The notes under the pieces: model-generated | Databases searched by the model: none | Seen by the model: only the letters and a program-made list of their open reading frames with translations | What the model was told of the DNA's origin: nothing | Origin: Parietaria judaica | Lineage: Eukaryota; Streptophyta; Magnoliopsida; Rosales; Urticaceae | Length of the DNA: 64,000 nucleotides | Reading direction: 5' to 3' | NCBI GenBank assembly: GCA_954871525.1 | Contig: OX940865.1 | Span: forward strand, 15,638,606-15,702,605 | Translations under genes and position numbers: made by a program | Part shown: piece by piece, positions 37,441 to 48,300 of the stretch | Layout of the letters: each line of letters begins with the position of its first letter | Position numbering within the stretch: the stretch's first letter is position 1

Positions 37441-38470
37441 ATGACATTTGACCACAATTATCACGTAATCTGCTCCTTGTTTTTTTTTTTTTTTTTAAAT
37501 ATAAAAGAAGTACACTCACTTATAAACAACAAAGTCTTAGGATTGTTAAAGTTAATGTGGAATAATATGGCTGAAAATTATAAACGACGGAAAACTAGGA
37601 AACGAAATCATTGTCAACAAACGACATAAAATGATGATGATGATGATGATGAGACAGAAGGAAAAGAAATGAGGGCATCCAAAACGAGCAAATTACGCAA
37701 TCCAAAGACCTGAATTACAAAAACGACAGCTAAATCGTGGAAAATGGATAAACGACAGAACATAATAAGGACAGCTAAATATGCAAAATGGATATACGAC
37801 ATCAGAAAAGAATGATGGTGGCTATTAGAAAACGACATTCAAAATTTCCTCTGTTTTGTATGTATTCATTTCTTTGTTCCCTTATGTACTGGAACTGGTC
37901 CAAACAAATAACGATATGTAAATTTGTCGTTTCTGTAACCTTTATTTCTATTCAGTAGTCTTGTTAGTAAATGAATGGATAAATATACAGATAATTCATT
38001 GCGGATTGAATTCGGATTTAGTCGAGATTAGCGGATAGTATATAATTATTTTATCATTAATAGTGAAAAATAAAAAAATAGTATATTCTTACATAATATT
38101 TTTGTAAAATTTAATCTATATTATATATATATATACATGAGGATCTTTGGATTTCATTCATATCCCATGGCGACTCGAAGTTAAGACCTCTAATATCTTA
38201 AGTGATGTACTTATTACCATGCGATAATATATATATGTATAATATGGCATGGTAATGTCATAAATTCATAATCATTGACAATTATGACCTTTCTTTAGAC
38301 CAATTATAGAAGATAGTTAACGTGCAAAACTTGGAAACGACTACAAAAACATACAGCCAATGAAGCCTTGTCTGTTGTCCACACATTCTTATCACTTTTT
38401 ATCTTCATTCTTCACTTTTTTCTCCTTCAAGCTTGCTTTGAACTTCCCACCTATCTTCCATAAAACTTCC
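37441..38470. repeat. Intergenic with dispersed AAACGACA octamers and a GATGAT microsatellite
   Basis: The octamer AAACGACA occurs at 37619, 37721, 37750 and 37830, and its complement near 37925. A (GAT)n run is at about 37631-37651. The final part is the UGT-B upstream region and includes TA-rich DNA near 38228-38242. Confidence 0.6.
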
Positions 38471-39958
38471 ATGGCTTCTTCACAGTACGAGAAGCTTCAC
38501 ATTCTCATGTTCCCTCTAATGGCGCAAGGCCACATGATCCCCATGGTCGACATCGCCAGACTCTTGGCTCAGCGTGGCGCGAAGATCACCGTCGTCACAA
38601 CTCACGCAAACGCCGCCCGGTTCGAATCAGTTATTCGTCGGGCGAGAGAATCCGGCCTCGGAATCTCCCTCGTCTCCATCCGGTTCCCCTGCGAAGAAGC
38701 CGGATTGCCCGAAGGCCAGGAGAATCTTGACTCTCTCGCCAGCCCGGATCTGCTGCGGAACTTCTTCCGTGGTACCTCTCTGCTTCGCGAGCCTGCAGAG
38801 GAGCTCGCCATGGCACTCGAGCCGCGGCCAAACTGCATCGTTTCCGACATGTTCTTGCCTTGGACTATCCACGTTGCTCGAGCGCTTGACGTTCCGAGGG
38901 TTTCTTTTAACGGGACGAATTGCTTTTGCCTCTTGTGCTTGAAGAATTTACGGGCGTTAAATGTCCGTGAAGAGATAAAAACGGAGACGGAGTACTTTGC
39001 CATCCCGGATCTTCCCGATCGGATCGAGATAATGAAAGCTCAAATCCCCGGAGCTCTGGGCCCGAATTTAGAAGAGCATTTTATGTCGATGGTCGAAGCG
39101 GAGGCCGGCTCGTTGGGGATTATTGTCAACAGCTTCGAAGAGTTGGAGCCTGAATACGCGAATCGTTACAAGAAGGCAAGAAACGGGAAGGCTTGGTGCG
39201 TTGGGCCGGCTTCACTGTGCAACGAAAACCGCATCGACAAGGCTCAGAGAGGAAACGACAGTGCTAACGACGAGCACGAGTGTCTGACATGGCTTGATTC
39301 GAAGGAACCGAGCTCCGTAGTCTATGTTTGTCTCGGAAGCCTGTGCAACATCATCACTCCGCAGTTGATAGAGCTCGGATTGGGCTTGGAAGCGTCGGGA
39401 AAGCCCTTCGTGTGGGTCGTCGGAGGAAGGAAGAGAAACTTGTCGGAGCTCGAGGAGTGGATGGAGGAAGACGGGTTTGAGAAGAGAGTCAAAGCCACCG
39501 GCCAAGGGCTCGTGATCCAAGGCTGGGCTCCACAAGTGCTTATCCTCTCGCACCCTTCGATCGGCGGCTTCTTGACGCACTGCGGTTGGAACTCGACGCT
39601 TGAAGGGATTTGCGCCGGCATCCCGTTGATGACGTGGCCGCTCTTTGCTGATCAATTTCTCAATGATAGGCTCGTGACCGAAGTTCTGGGAATCGCGGTT
39701 CCTCTCGGTGTTGACTTGCCGCTGAAATGGGGCGAGGAAGAGAAGATCGGCGTTCAGATCGGAAGAGAGAAGATCAAGAGCGGTTTGGAGAGTCTGATGA
39801 ACGGCGAAGACGGGGAAAGTGGAGAGAGAAGGGAAAGAGCGAGAAAGCTCGGTGAGATGGCGAAGAGAGCCGTCGGAGAAGGAGGGTCTTCTGACAACAA
39901 TATTAGGCTGTTTCTTGAGGAAATCAAGCAGCTTGGGAGGGGTCAACGAGTAGAGTGA
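38471..39958 (+). CDS. UGT73-type glycosyltransferase (UGT-B)
   Basis: Intronless 495-aa GT1 enzyme from the ATG at 38471. It transfers sugar, probably glucose from UDP-glucose, to a small acceptor in the cytosol. Key residues are catalytic His21 (MAQGHMIPM), Asp126 (IVSDMFLPW) and a canonical 44-residue PSPG box from WAPQVLILSH through HCGWNSTLE to PLFADQ. It is very close to UGT-C across the whole length and to the pseudogene at 43706, so these are recent tandem copies. I chose 38471 because it matches the UGT-C start. An in-frame ATG at 38360 would add 37 residues with a hydrophobic, Ser/Phe-rich stretch, which is unusual for this family. The acceptor cannot be read from sequence. Confidence 0.92.
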   Translation: MASSQYEKLHILMFPLMAQGHMIPMVDIARLLAQRGAKITVVTTHANAARFESVIRRARESGLGISLVSIRFPCEEAGLPEGQENLDSLASPDLLRNFFRGTSLLREPAEELAMALEPRPNCIVSDMFLPWTIHVARALDVPRVSFNGTNCFCLLCLKNLRALNVREEIKTETEYFAIPDLPDRIEIMKAQIPGALGPNLEEHFMSMVEAEAGSLGIIVNSFEELEPEYANRYKKARNGKAWCVGPASLCNENRIDKAQRGNDSANDEHECLTWLDSKEPSSVVYVCLGSLCNIITPQLIELGLGLEASGKPFVWVVGGRKRNLSELEEWMEEDGFEKRVKATGQGLVIQGWAPQVLILSHPSIGGFLTHCGWNSTLEGICAGIPLMTWPLFADQFLNDRLVTEVLGIAVPLGVDLPLKWGEEEKIGVQIGREKIKSGLESLMNGEDGESGERRERARKLGEMAKRAVGEGGSSDNNIRLFLEEIKQLGRGQRVE

Positions 39959-40472
39959 TCGGGGAAAGTCAAACTTTCATCAGCTTAAAGTTTACTATAT
40001 CATACGTACTTAAATTGTTACCGTTATCCAACGATGAAGTTTTCGTAAGACTTTAAAAATACTGTTACGAATTACGAATTGCACGATTCGATTTTAAGGG
40101 TCTACCGTAAAATCGATAGGTATAATGGAATTTCGTTAAAAAGAATTACTTAATTTTTTTTAAAAAAATATCATAAATTCTTAGAAAAAAATGAACTAAA
40201 ATATGATTTTAAAATAATTGTGAGAGATTATGTAGAATTTGATGAAATAATTGAAAGGGTAAAGAGATAATACCGAGAAAATATATGCCCCCAGGTGCAA
40301 TTTATGCCCCCACTACTCGTTCTAAAAGAGGTTGTGGTCACTTCCATGAGAGAGATAAAGCGACATAAAATATAAACGACAATATTTATGTGTATATATA
40401 TTACGAGGATAATTTTTTTAAAAAGTGGTGGAAAAAAAATGAAGAAGAGAAACATAGAAAGGAGGAAGAGGT
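39959..40472. other. 3' region of UGT-B and spacer
   Basis: AT-rich, no gene. It contains an AAACGACA octamer at 40374 and the left 17-bp target duplication (40456-40472) of the SINE that follows. Confidence 0.4.
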
Positions 40473-40571
40473 GAGGTGGTTGCTAGGATAGCCTAGTGGT
40501 AATTTCACACCACTTCCAAAGTGGAGGTTGTGGGTTCGATCCCCACCGCAGGAAAGCTGCCTTCCAAAAAA
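40473..40571 (+). mobile_element. Short tRNA-derived SINE, 99 bp
   Basis: The body has a pol III A box (TAGCCTAGTGG, 40489-40499) and B box (GGTTCGATCCC, 40533-40543) at tRNA-like spacing, and ends in an A-run. It is flanked by identical 17-bp copies of AGAAAGGAGGAAGAGGT (40456-40472 and 40572-40588). The T-arm GTGGG/CCCAC pairs, but no proper acceptor stem forms, so it is not a working tRNA. The family is not recognised. Confidence 0.85.
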
Positions 40572-40715
40572 AGAAAGGAGGAAGAGGTTAGTATATGTAT
40601 AAAATAAATAAAAGCAGATAAAACAAGGCAAGAATAGCTAAACTAAAAATTAATCTTAAAACGGAAAAGAGAAAACGACATAGCTACTGAAACGACATAA
40701 ATTGATGTAGCTCTT

Positions 40716-42212
40716 AATGACGGCGGAAATTCCAAAACTTTGGTCAAACAATCCCTTGTGTATCCAAAGAAGAAAAGTGGTGGCAAAAGTACCTAAATTT
40801 ACATTTCAGGTGTTGACCAGTTTTTTCCGTCCATCCACTAACGATGTCGTCCATATGGTCGTTAGCCTCTTTCCACGTGGCACGCCATGTGGTCGTGAAC
40901 CAAAGTTTCAGTATTTATGCCGTGATAAACCCAAAGTTTGGGTTTTTATGCCGTGAAGAAAAAAATTCTAGGTATTTGTACCGCTATAGACCATTTTTTT
41001 TTATTTTTCGGTCAAAATATTATGGCTTTGGTAAGACTCGAACCCATCACTTCCCATATATAAGAACAACATAACCACTAAACCACATTCACTTCGAGTT
41101 ATATTTTGACAAAAATAAGAATATAAAGAAAAACTTATTAATAAGTGACATAGTAAAAGAAACATATTTTTTTCGCATCGGGTTCAAAATGACTTATTCG
41201 AAACGGGTTGGCTTGACTTTTTTGGAACGGGGTCGAGTTGACTTTTTTTAACCGGGGCTAGGTTGACTTTTTGGACTGTGGTCGTCTTTAGTTTTTCGTC
41301 CGAGGTTGGGTTGAATTTTTCGTACCGGATTCAGGTTGACTTTTTTTGGTATGGGTTCAGGTTGACTTTTTAGGAACGGGGTCGACTCGAATTTTTCGTA
41401 CCGGGATCGAGTTGAATTTGGGACCGGGTTCAGATTTTATTACTATGTCAATTATTAATAAAAAGTCAAACCAGTCCCGTTTCAAAAAAGTCAAACTGAC
41501 CCCATTTTAAAAAGTTAACAGGACTTCGTTTTGAAAAAGTCAACCCAAAACCCGTACCAGAAAAGTCAACTCGATCCAGGTACAGAAAAGTCAACGACAT
41601 CACGGTGTCCGAATATGTCAACCCGATCCCGGTCTAAAATAGTCAACCCGACCCCGGTCCAAAAAATTCGAACCCACCCGTTCTAAAAAAGTAAATTTGA
41701 CCCCGGTCCGATAAAATTAACCTAACCTCGTTCCGAATAAGTCAATCTGAACCAGGTGCGAAAAAATATAAGTCAATCTTATTTTTGTCAAGATATAACG
41801 CGAAGAGAATGTTGTTTAATGGTTATTTTGTCCTTATATGTAGGGGAGGTGATGGTTTCATAATCTACTAAAGCCATAATATTTTGAGCTTTATTTAGAT
41901 GACGCAAGCAACCGAAAAATTAAAAAAAAAACGGTTTATAACGGCATAATACCCAAACTTTGGTTTATCATGGCATAAATACCCAAACTTTTGTTTATTA
42001 CAGCATAAATACCCAAACTTTAGTTCAACTACCATGCGGCATGCCACGTGGTATGAGGCTAACGACCATATGGACGGCACCGTTAGTGGATGAACGAAAT
42101 AACTGGTCAACGCCCCAAATGCAACTTGGGGTACTTTTACAATCACTTTTCGACTTTAGATACACGAGAGGTTCTTTGATCAAAGTTTAGGTATTTTCGC
42201 TGTCATTAACCC
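40716..42212. mobile_element. 1.5-kb long inverted-repeat element with internal short repeats
   Basis: The outer arms (about 40716-41135 and 41795-42212) are diverged inverted copies. They share the terminus TTAATGACGGCGGAAA/TTAATGACAGCGAAAA, then CCATATGGTCGTTAGCCTC, CACGTGGCA and repeated CCAAAGTTTGGGT. Each arm holds a tRNA-like stretch with a B-box-like GGTTCGA in the left arm only. The core (about 41160-41790) consists of around two dozen short units of about 23 bp carrying GTTGACTTTTT, pointing one way up to about 41440 and the opposite way after it. There is no coding frame. The long TIRs resemble MULE or fold-back elements. No clean target duplication was found. Confidence 0.75.
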
Positions 42213-42550
42213 ATAAATAAAATAAAAAACGACAACATTTAGGTTATGAAAAACGGATAAACGACAAAACATTGGTTTAAGTGTGAAGGAGAATAAAATA
42301 TACATTTTCTAAAAATAATATATATTTATATATATACATATAATGTGCCTTATCAATATTCGTCAAGGGTTTTATGTTATCTACATAAAAATAAAACAAT
42401 ATAGACTATCATATTAATGAAGAGTGAAAACTTGATACAAACTCGTCATTTTCAATAGATTCACGCAAGAAAATCTCGAGAGACCGTAGCTTTAGTGGTT
42501 GACCAAATTTGCATTATCGAGGCTAAGGTTTGTTAATAATAATAAATAAG

Positions 42551-43530
42551 GGGTAAACTGCGGCTAATGTACCCAATGTTTGATTTTCTGCGGATTATGT
42601 ACTCAATGTTTATTTTCGACGGCTAATGTACTCAATGTTTGATCCGTTAGATTTTTTGGGTTTTCCGTCAGTTGACCGTTAGAGAGTTATATGTACACTT
42701 TTCGTATTTTTGACATAACTCACTCATTTTTTGTCCAAATTTTATCCACGACCTATGGTTGGAAAGATAAGAGATAGATCTACAACTTTAATGTTTCAAG
42801 TTTTGTAAAATCAGTTTTAAAAAAATACGAAATTTCAAGTACAACGTAAAACTGGACATTAGTTTAATGCAAAATATTTGTTTCGAGCAAATTTTAATAT
42901 ACTTAATGACTTTTTATGATGAAACATAAAAGCAAAAAGTTGTAGATAAATGTTTTATCTTTCCAACGGGTGTTTATTTATAAATTTTGGATAAAAAACG
43001 AGTGAGTTATGCCAAAAATATGAAATATTATTTCACATCACATCTTTTATATTTTTAGCATAACTCACTCATTTTTTGTCAAAAATTTATAAATAAACAT
43101 TCGTTGGAAAGATAAAACATTTATCTACAACTTTTTTCTTTTACGTTTCATCATAAAAAGTCATTAAGTATATTAAAATTTGCTCGAAACAAATATTTTG
43201 CATTAAACTAATGTCCAATTTTACGTTATATTTGAAATTTCGTATTTTTTTAAAACTTATTTTACAAAACTTAAAACATCAAAGTTGTAGATCTATCTCT
43301 TATCTTTCCAACCATAGGTCGTGCATAAAATTTGAACAAAAAATGAGTGAGTTATGTCAAAAATACGAAAAGTGTACATATAGAGGAGGATAACTCTCTA
43401 ACGGTCAACTGACGGAAAACCCAAAAATATCTAACGGATCAAACATTGGGTACATTAGCCGCCAAAAATAAACATTAGGTATATAATCCGCAGAAAATCA
43501 AACATTAGGTACATTAGCCGCAGTTTACCC
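42551..43530. mobile_element. Fold-back MULE-type element, 980 bp, with 9-bp target duplication
   Basis: Nearly the whole element is one inverted repeat, with arms at about 42551-43026 and 43053-43530 and a centre near 43040. It begins GGGTAAACTGCGGCTAATG and ends with its complement. Identical 9-bp copies of ATAAATAAG flank it (42542-42550 and 43531-43539), the duplication size of Mutator-like elements. There is no transposase. A transcript through it would form a hairpin of about 470 bp. Confidence 0.9.
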
Positions 43531-43705
43531 ATAAATAAGAGATTTAATAGTGGTATATATGTATACATTTTGATTTTTATGCTGAACTTAAATTTAACTT
43601 ATGTGATTATCGAAGTTATCAATGTTCACTATTTTACGTATCTTCAAACTACGGGGCTATTATTTCAATTTTTCAATGTATCATAAATGTTGGACACGTG
43701 TCAGT

Positions 43706-44041
43706 TCGAGGGGATCTGCGCAGGCTTGCCGTTGATGACATGGCCGCTCTTTGCTGATCAGTTCCTCAATGAGAGGCTCGTAGTCGTAGTTCTTAGAATC
43801 GCGGTTCCTGCTGGGGCCGAATTACCGACAAAATGGGGGCGGAGAGGAGATCGGCGTTCAGATTGGGAGAGAGAGAATAAAGAGCGGTTTGGGGAGTCTG
43901 ATGAGCGGAGGAGACGGGGAGAGCGGAGAGAGAAGGAAGAGAGCGAGAGAACTTGGCGAGATGGCGAAGAGAGCCGTGGAAGAAGGAGGATCCTCTCACG
44001 ACAGTATCACGCTGTTTCTTGACAAGATCACGAGCAACTAG
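43706..44041 (+). pseudogene. Truncated, frameshifted UGT73 copy
   Basis: The last third of a UGT related to UGT-B and UGT-C. It starts abruptly inside the PSPG box ([19 protein letters not shown]), continues to PTKWG, and then loses frame at about 43836-43850, where the alignment with UGT-B is short by a net 2 bases. The second frame then matches the family C-terminus ([18 protein letters not shown]) to a TAG at 44039-44041. The N-terminal domain and the catalytic His and Asp are absent. It is a dead remnant of a third cluster copy, about 170 bp downstream of the fold-back MULE. Confidence 0.88.
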
Positions 44042-44904
44042 GATATTCGTCATTGTTATACTAAAGAATCTGTTGTGTAAACTTACGCGTTAGTTATGAG
44101 TATTGTTGTGTTAGTTAATAAATTATTTTTCTTACCATAAGCTATTTTTCAATTTTTTGTATATCTTCTGATTCAAACGTCCCTATAGACATTAAGGACA
44201 CGGGTTCAAATGTTCAACTAGAACTCATTGTATGTTAGGCAGGTTATTGATAAGTACCGATCCCGAAAAATGTTATTAAACGTGCGCAAATTTGAACGGA
44301 AAACTCAAGCTAACGAGTCGAGAATCGACCAAGGAGAGATGAATTCTCCGATACTTGCTTTCAGTGTTCAACGGTAACAACGCATGTTCTTTGGAGAGTA
44401 GGTGAAGAAAAGTCTTTGGACAAAACACACAAGAAAAACGAGCCACCACACTCTTAGCCAATAACACACATAAAGGCCTTAAAAATAGATAGGAAAAATA
44501 GTGAAATTAAGTAAAAGAAAATCGAATTCTTTGACATTAAATTAAGGGATATCAGATACCTAAAGTGTTTGAAAAACTAAAGTTATTTTTTTTGGCCGGA
44601 CAAAATCCCAGAGTTTTTTCTCACATTATTACACCAAACGTGTTTTTTGCTGACTAAAGTATCCAAGTACGATTCTGTTGCGTTGTTTGGTTCGCTCCGT
44701 TAAACTGACTAACAAAAGTTAATGTTGGCATGTGTCATTCAAAAAAATTATTTTTATCCGTAGGTCTCTCTCACACAAAGCCAATGAAGAATAGCCGTGC
44801 ATTCTGCCATCAAAGCCAAGTCCACCACGATTAGCCTTGCGGCCGTGACCTAACACCATGCCTCGGGCATTCCTCACGACTCCACCGACTGTCCGTGTTC
44901 TTAT
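44042..44904. other. Spacer before the copia element
   Basis: Non-coding. It ends in the left 5-bp target duplication CTTAT (44900-44904) of the retrotransposon. Nothing else is recognised. Confidence 0.4.
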
Positions 44905-45305
44905 TGTAGGTTTTAAAAGTTGGATATTTGCCACCAAGCCACAAACGTTGCAAACGACACACCACTCCCACACTCACAAGGACACAACAAACTCTATTAT
45001 TTAAATATATATTTTGGAGCTGTATTGATATTGGAGTTTGTAAATGAAAGAAGACAAAATAGAGGCTAGATAGAACTCTCTTTGATAAGTAGGAAACGAA
45101 TGCTACAATTTTGAGTTGCAAAATGAAATGCCCACATGAGTTTATATAGGGAGCATGGCTTATTTAAAATTACTCTTCTATCCCTATTCAAACTTGGCCC
45201 TCAAGCATATAATGCAGCTAATAATAAAGTTTATTATTAAATAAATCAAGATGATGAAGGCCAAATTGTTCAGCTAGAGTAGTAACGTCATGCCTTAGGT
45301 TCACA
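44905..45305 (-). repeat. 3' LTR of the copia element
   Basis: 401 bp, TG...CA in element orientation. It contains the stop codon of gag-pol (45288-45290) in its first 18 bp. Confidence 0.95.
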
Positions 45306-48300
45306 TTCTCCCCCGTAAGCTTGACGTGACTCGAGGTTGTTTACGCCGAGCAATCCTCGCATCTCCCCAAACTTGACTCTTGCTAGGGCTTTGGTGAGTA
45401 TGTCGGCACATTGCTCTTTCGTGCTGACAAACTCAACGATGATCTCCCGGCTCTCCACACACTCGCGAATAAAGTGAAAGCGAGTGTCGATATGCTTGCT
45501 ACGTCCATGAAACACCGGGTTTTTCATTAGTGCAATCGCGGACTTGTTGTCAACGTAAAGAGTCACTGGTTTTTGCTCGGCTCCAGTGACCTCGCTCAAC
45601 AAATTTCTGAGCCATATCGCTTGACAGGCCGCTGCGGTCGCTGCCATAAACTCTGCTTCGCAAGACGATAAAGCCACAATTTTCTGCTTTTGAGAATGCC
45701 AGGTGATCAAACTCCCGTTGAGGTAAAATGCCATACCTCCGGTACTCTTTCTGTCATTGATATCACCGGCTAGATCACTGTCGGTAAAACCAACTAGTTG
45801 TTCTTCAGATCCACTTCCTCTTCCGTTCTGGATCCCATAGTTCGTCGTTCCTTTCACGTAACGAAGGATATGCTTCACAGCCTGCTGGTGTAAACCGGTA
45901 GGACTCTCCATGTGACGACTCACTATGCCAACTGCATATGAGATGTCCGGTCGGGTATGGGTTAGATACCTGAGACACCCGACGACACGTCTGTACTCCG
46001 TGGGATCCACCGGTGTTCCTTCTGCGTCTTTCCCGAGCTTCAACTTTGCCTCCATCGGATACTTGCTCGGATTGCAATCTGCCATCTTGAATTGCTTGAG
46101 AATCTTCTTTGCGTAGGCCGTCTGCCTTAGCGTGACGCATTCCTGCTTCTGATCGACCTCGATGCCGAGGTAGTATGAGAGAAGTCCGAGGTCGCTCATC
46201 TCGAACTCCTTCATCATTTGCTTCTTGAATCCATCAATGCCTTCTGCACTGGATCCAGTCACGATCAGGTCGTCGACGTACACACCGACGATGAGGGCCT
46301 CGCCTTGATTATTCCTCGTGTAGACCGCTTGCTCCTGGGAGCACTTCTTGAAACCGAGACTCTTCATACTCTTGTCGAGTCGAGTGTTCCATGCACGTGG
46401 TGCTTGTCGCAGCCCATAAAGAGCTTTTGACAGCTTGTACACCTTGTGCTCTGCGGTCTTGTCGACGAAGCTTTCCGGCTGAGCAACATAGACTTCTTCT
46501 TCCAGTTCACCATTTAGGAACGCCGATTTGACGTCCAAGTGATGGATCTTCCAGCCTCGGTGAGCTGCGAGGGCTAGGATAAGCCTGACTGTGTCGAGTC
46601 TGGCCACTGGAGCAAATACCTCTTCAAAGTCTACTCCTTGTTTCTGCACGTAGCCTTTTGCGACCAATCTGGCCTTGTGCTTGAGGACGTTGTCTTCTGA
46701 GTCTTTCTTGAGCTTATAAACCCACTTCAGACCAATAGACTTGTGACCTTTCGGAAGGTCGACTAGCTCCCATGTTCGATTCTTCTCAATTGACTCTAGC
46801 TCTCTGTCCATCGCTTTCTGCCATTCCTTCTCGGTGGCTGCCTCACGATAGCTGGTTGGTTCATCTTCACTAACCAGCAGGAGCTCCTCCGGGCTCAAGT
46901 CAAGCTCCCGCGCTTCTTCGTAGACGTTAGGCAGGGTACGGAACCCTCTTGGTCCGTCCTTGATCGACGAGTCTCCCGAGCTGGTTCCTCCCGAACTAGC
47001 TGTCATTGGGATCGGGGTGCTCATTCCTGATCCTAGGTTAGGCGAGCCTGGCGGTGAGCTGGTTCCAGTCGTGCTGGTTCCAGGCGAACTAGGCGTTGCT
47101 AGTCCTTGAAAGGGATTATCTCTTTCTTCTTGCTCGATCGCCTCTTCCTCTTCGAGTATAAACTCCACCAAGTTTTGTTGAGGCTCTCCGTTATCGTCTC
47201 GCCAATCCCATTTCTTTTCTTCTTCGAACACGGCGTCTCTGCTTACATGCGCTTTGCCGCGTCGGGGGTCGTAGAGTCTGTGTGCCTTGCTCCCTTCTTC
47301 GGCGCCAAGGTACACCATTGGTTGACTCCGATCATCGAGCTTTTTTAGGTTTGGTCCCACAGTCTTCACATGTGCGGTGCATCCAAACACCTTCAAATGC
47401 TCTAGATGAGGTTTCTTCCCTTTCCAGGCTTGGTAAGGGGTGCGCTCGCCTAGTGCCTTCTTCGGTAGACGGTTCAGCAAGTAGACCGCATGTCGTACTG
47501 CTTCTCCCCAGAACCTCGCCGGGACTTGCATGCTCTTCAGCAAACTCCTTGCAGTGTCCATCACAGACCGGTTTCTTCTCTCGACCACACCGTTTTGCTG
47601 GGGCGTGTACGGTGCAGTGAGGTGGCGTTCGACTCCTTCTTCATTGCAGAATTCTCCGAACTGTTGGGACGTGAACTCTCCACCTCGATCTGTTCGCAGG
47701 GTCTTCAGTCTATGTCCAGACTGGTTCTCGACGAGCCTCTTGAACTTCTTGAAGACCTCAAAGGCTTGACTCTTCTCCTTGAGCGTATAGACCCACATCC
47801 ACCGGCTATAATCATCAACAAGTAAGAAGAAGTACTTGTTTCCGGCTAGAGTGGCCGGGGTGATTGGACCACAGAGGTCAGCGTGCACCAGTTGGAGGGG
47901 TCGCTCTGCTCGGAACTTGGCCTTGATCGGAAATGGAACTCTCGCCTGTTTCGCGACCATGCAGCATTCACACAGCTGGTTGGGGTGTTCAATCTTCGGT
48001 ACCCCAAAGGCCATCTTCTTATCTCCCATCATCTTGAGCGCGTAGAAATTTACGTGCCCAAGTCGTGCGTGCCACAACCAAGCTGGGTCTGCTAGAGACG
48101 CCATTAAGCAGACAGGTTGGCCCGTCTCCAGGAGTATCTTGTAAAGCCTGTTCGGCGTTCTCTTCACCTTCATCAACAGGGCGCCACTTTGGTTCCACAT
48201 CTTCAGGTATGTGCCGGCCATCACCACCATGTTGCCGACCTCCGTCATCTGACCGAGGCTGATGATGTTACTCTTCAGCTTCGGGATGTAGTACACATGG

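Noticed and set aside
40484..40560. Functional tRNA gene
   Set aside because: A and B boxes and a T-arm are present, but there is no acceptor stem. The 17-bp target duplications and A-tail show it is a SINE.
43211..43393. 60-aa frame within the fold-back element
   Set aside because: It lies in an inverted-repeat arm, has no homology and is AT-rich chance sequence.
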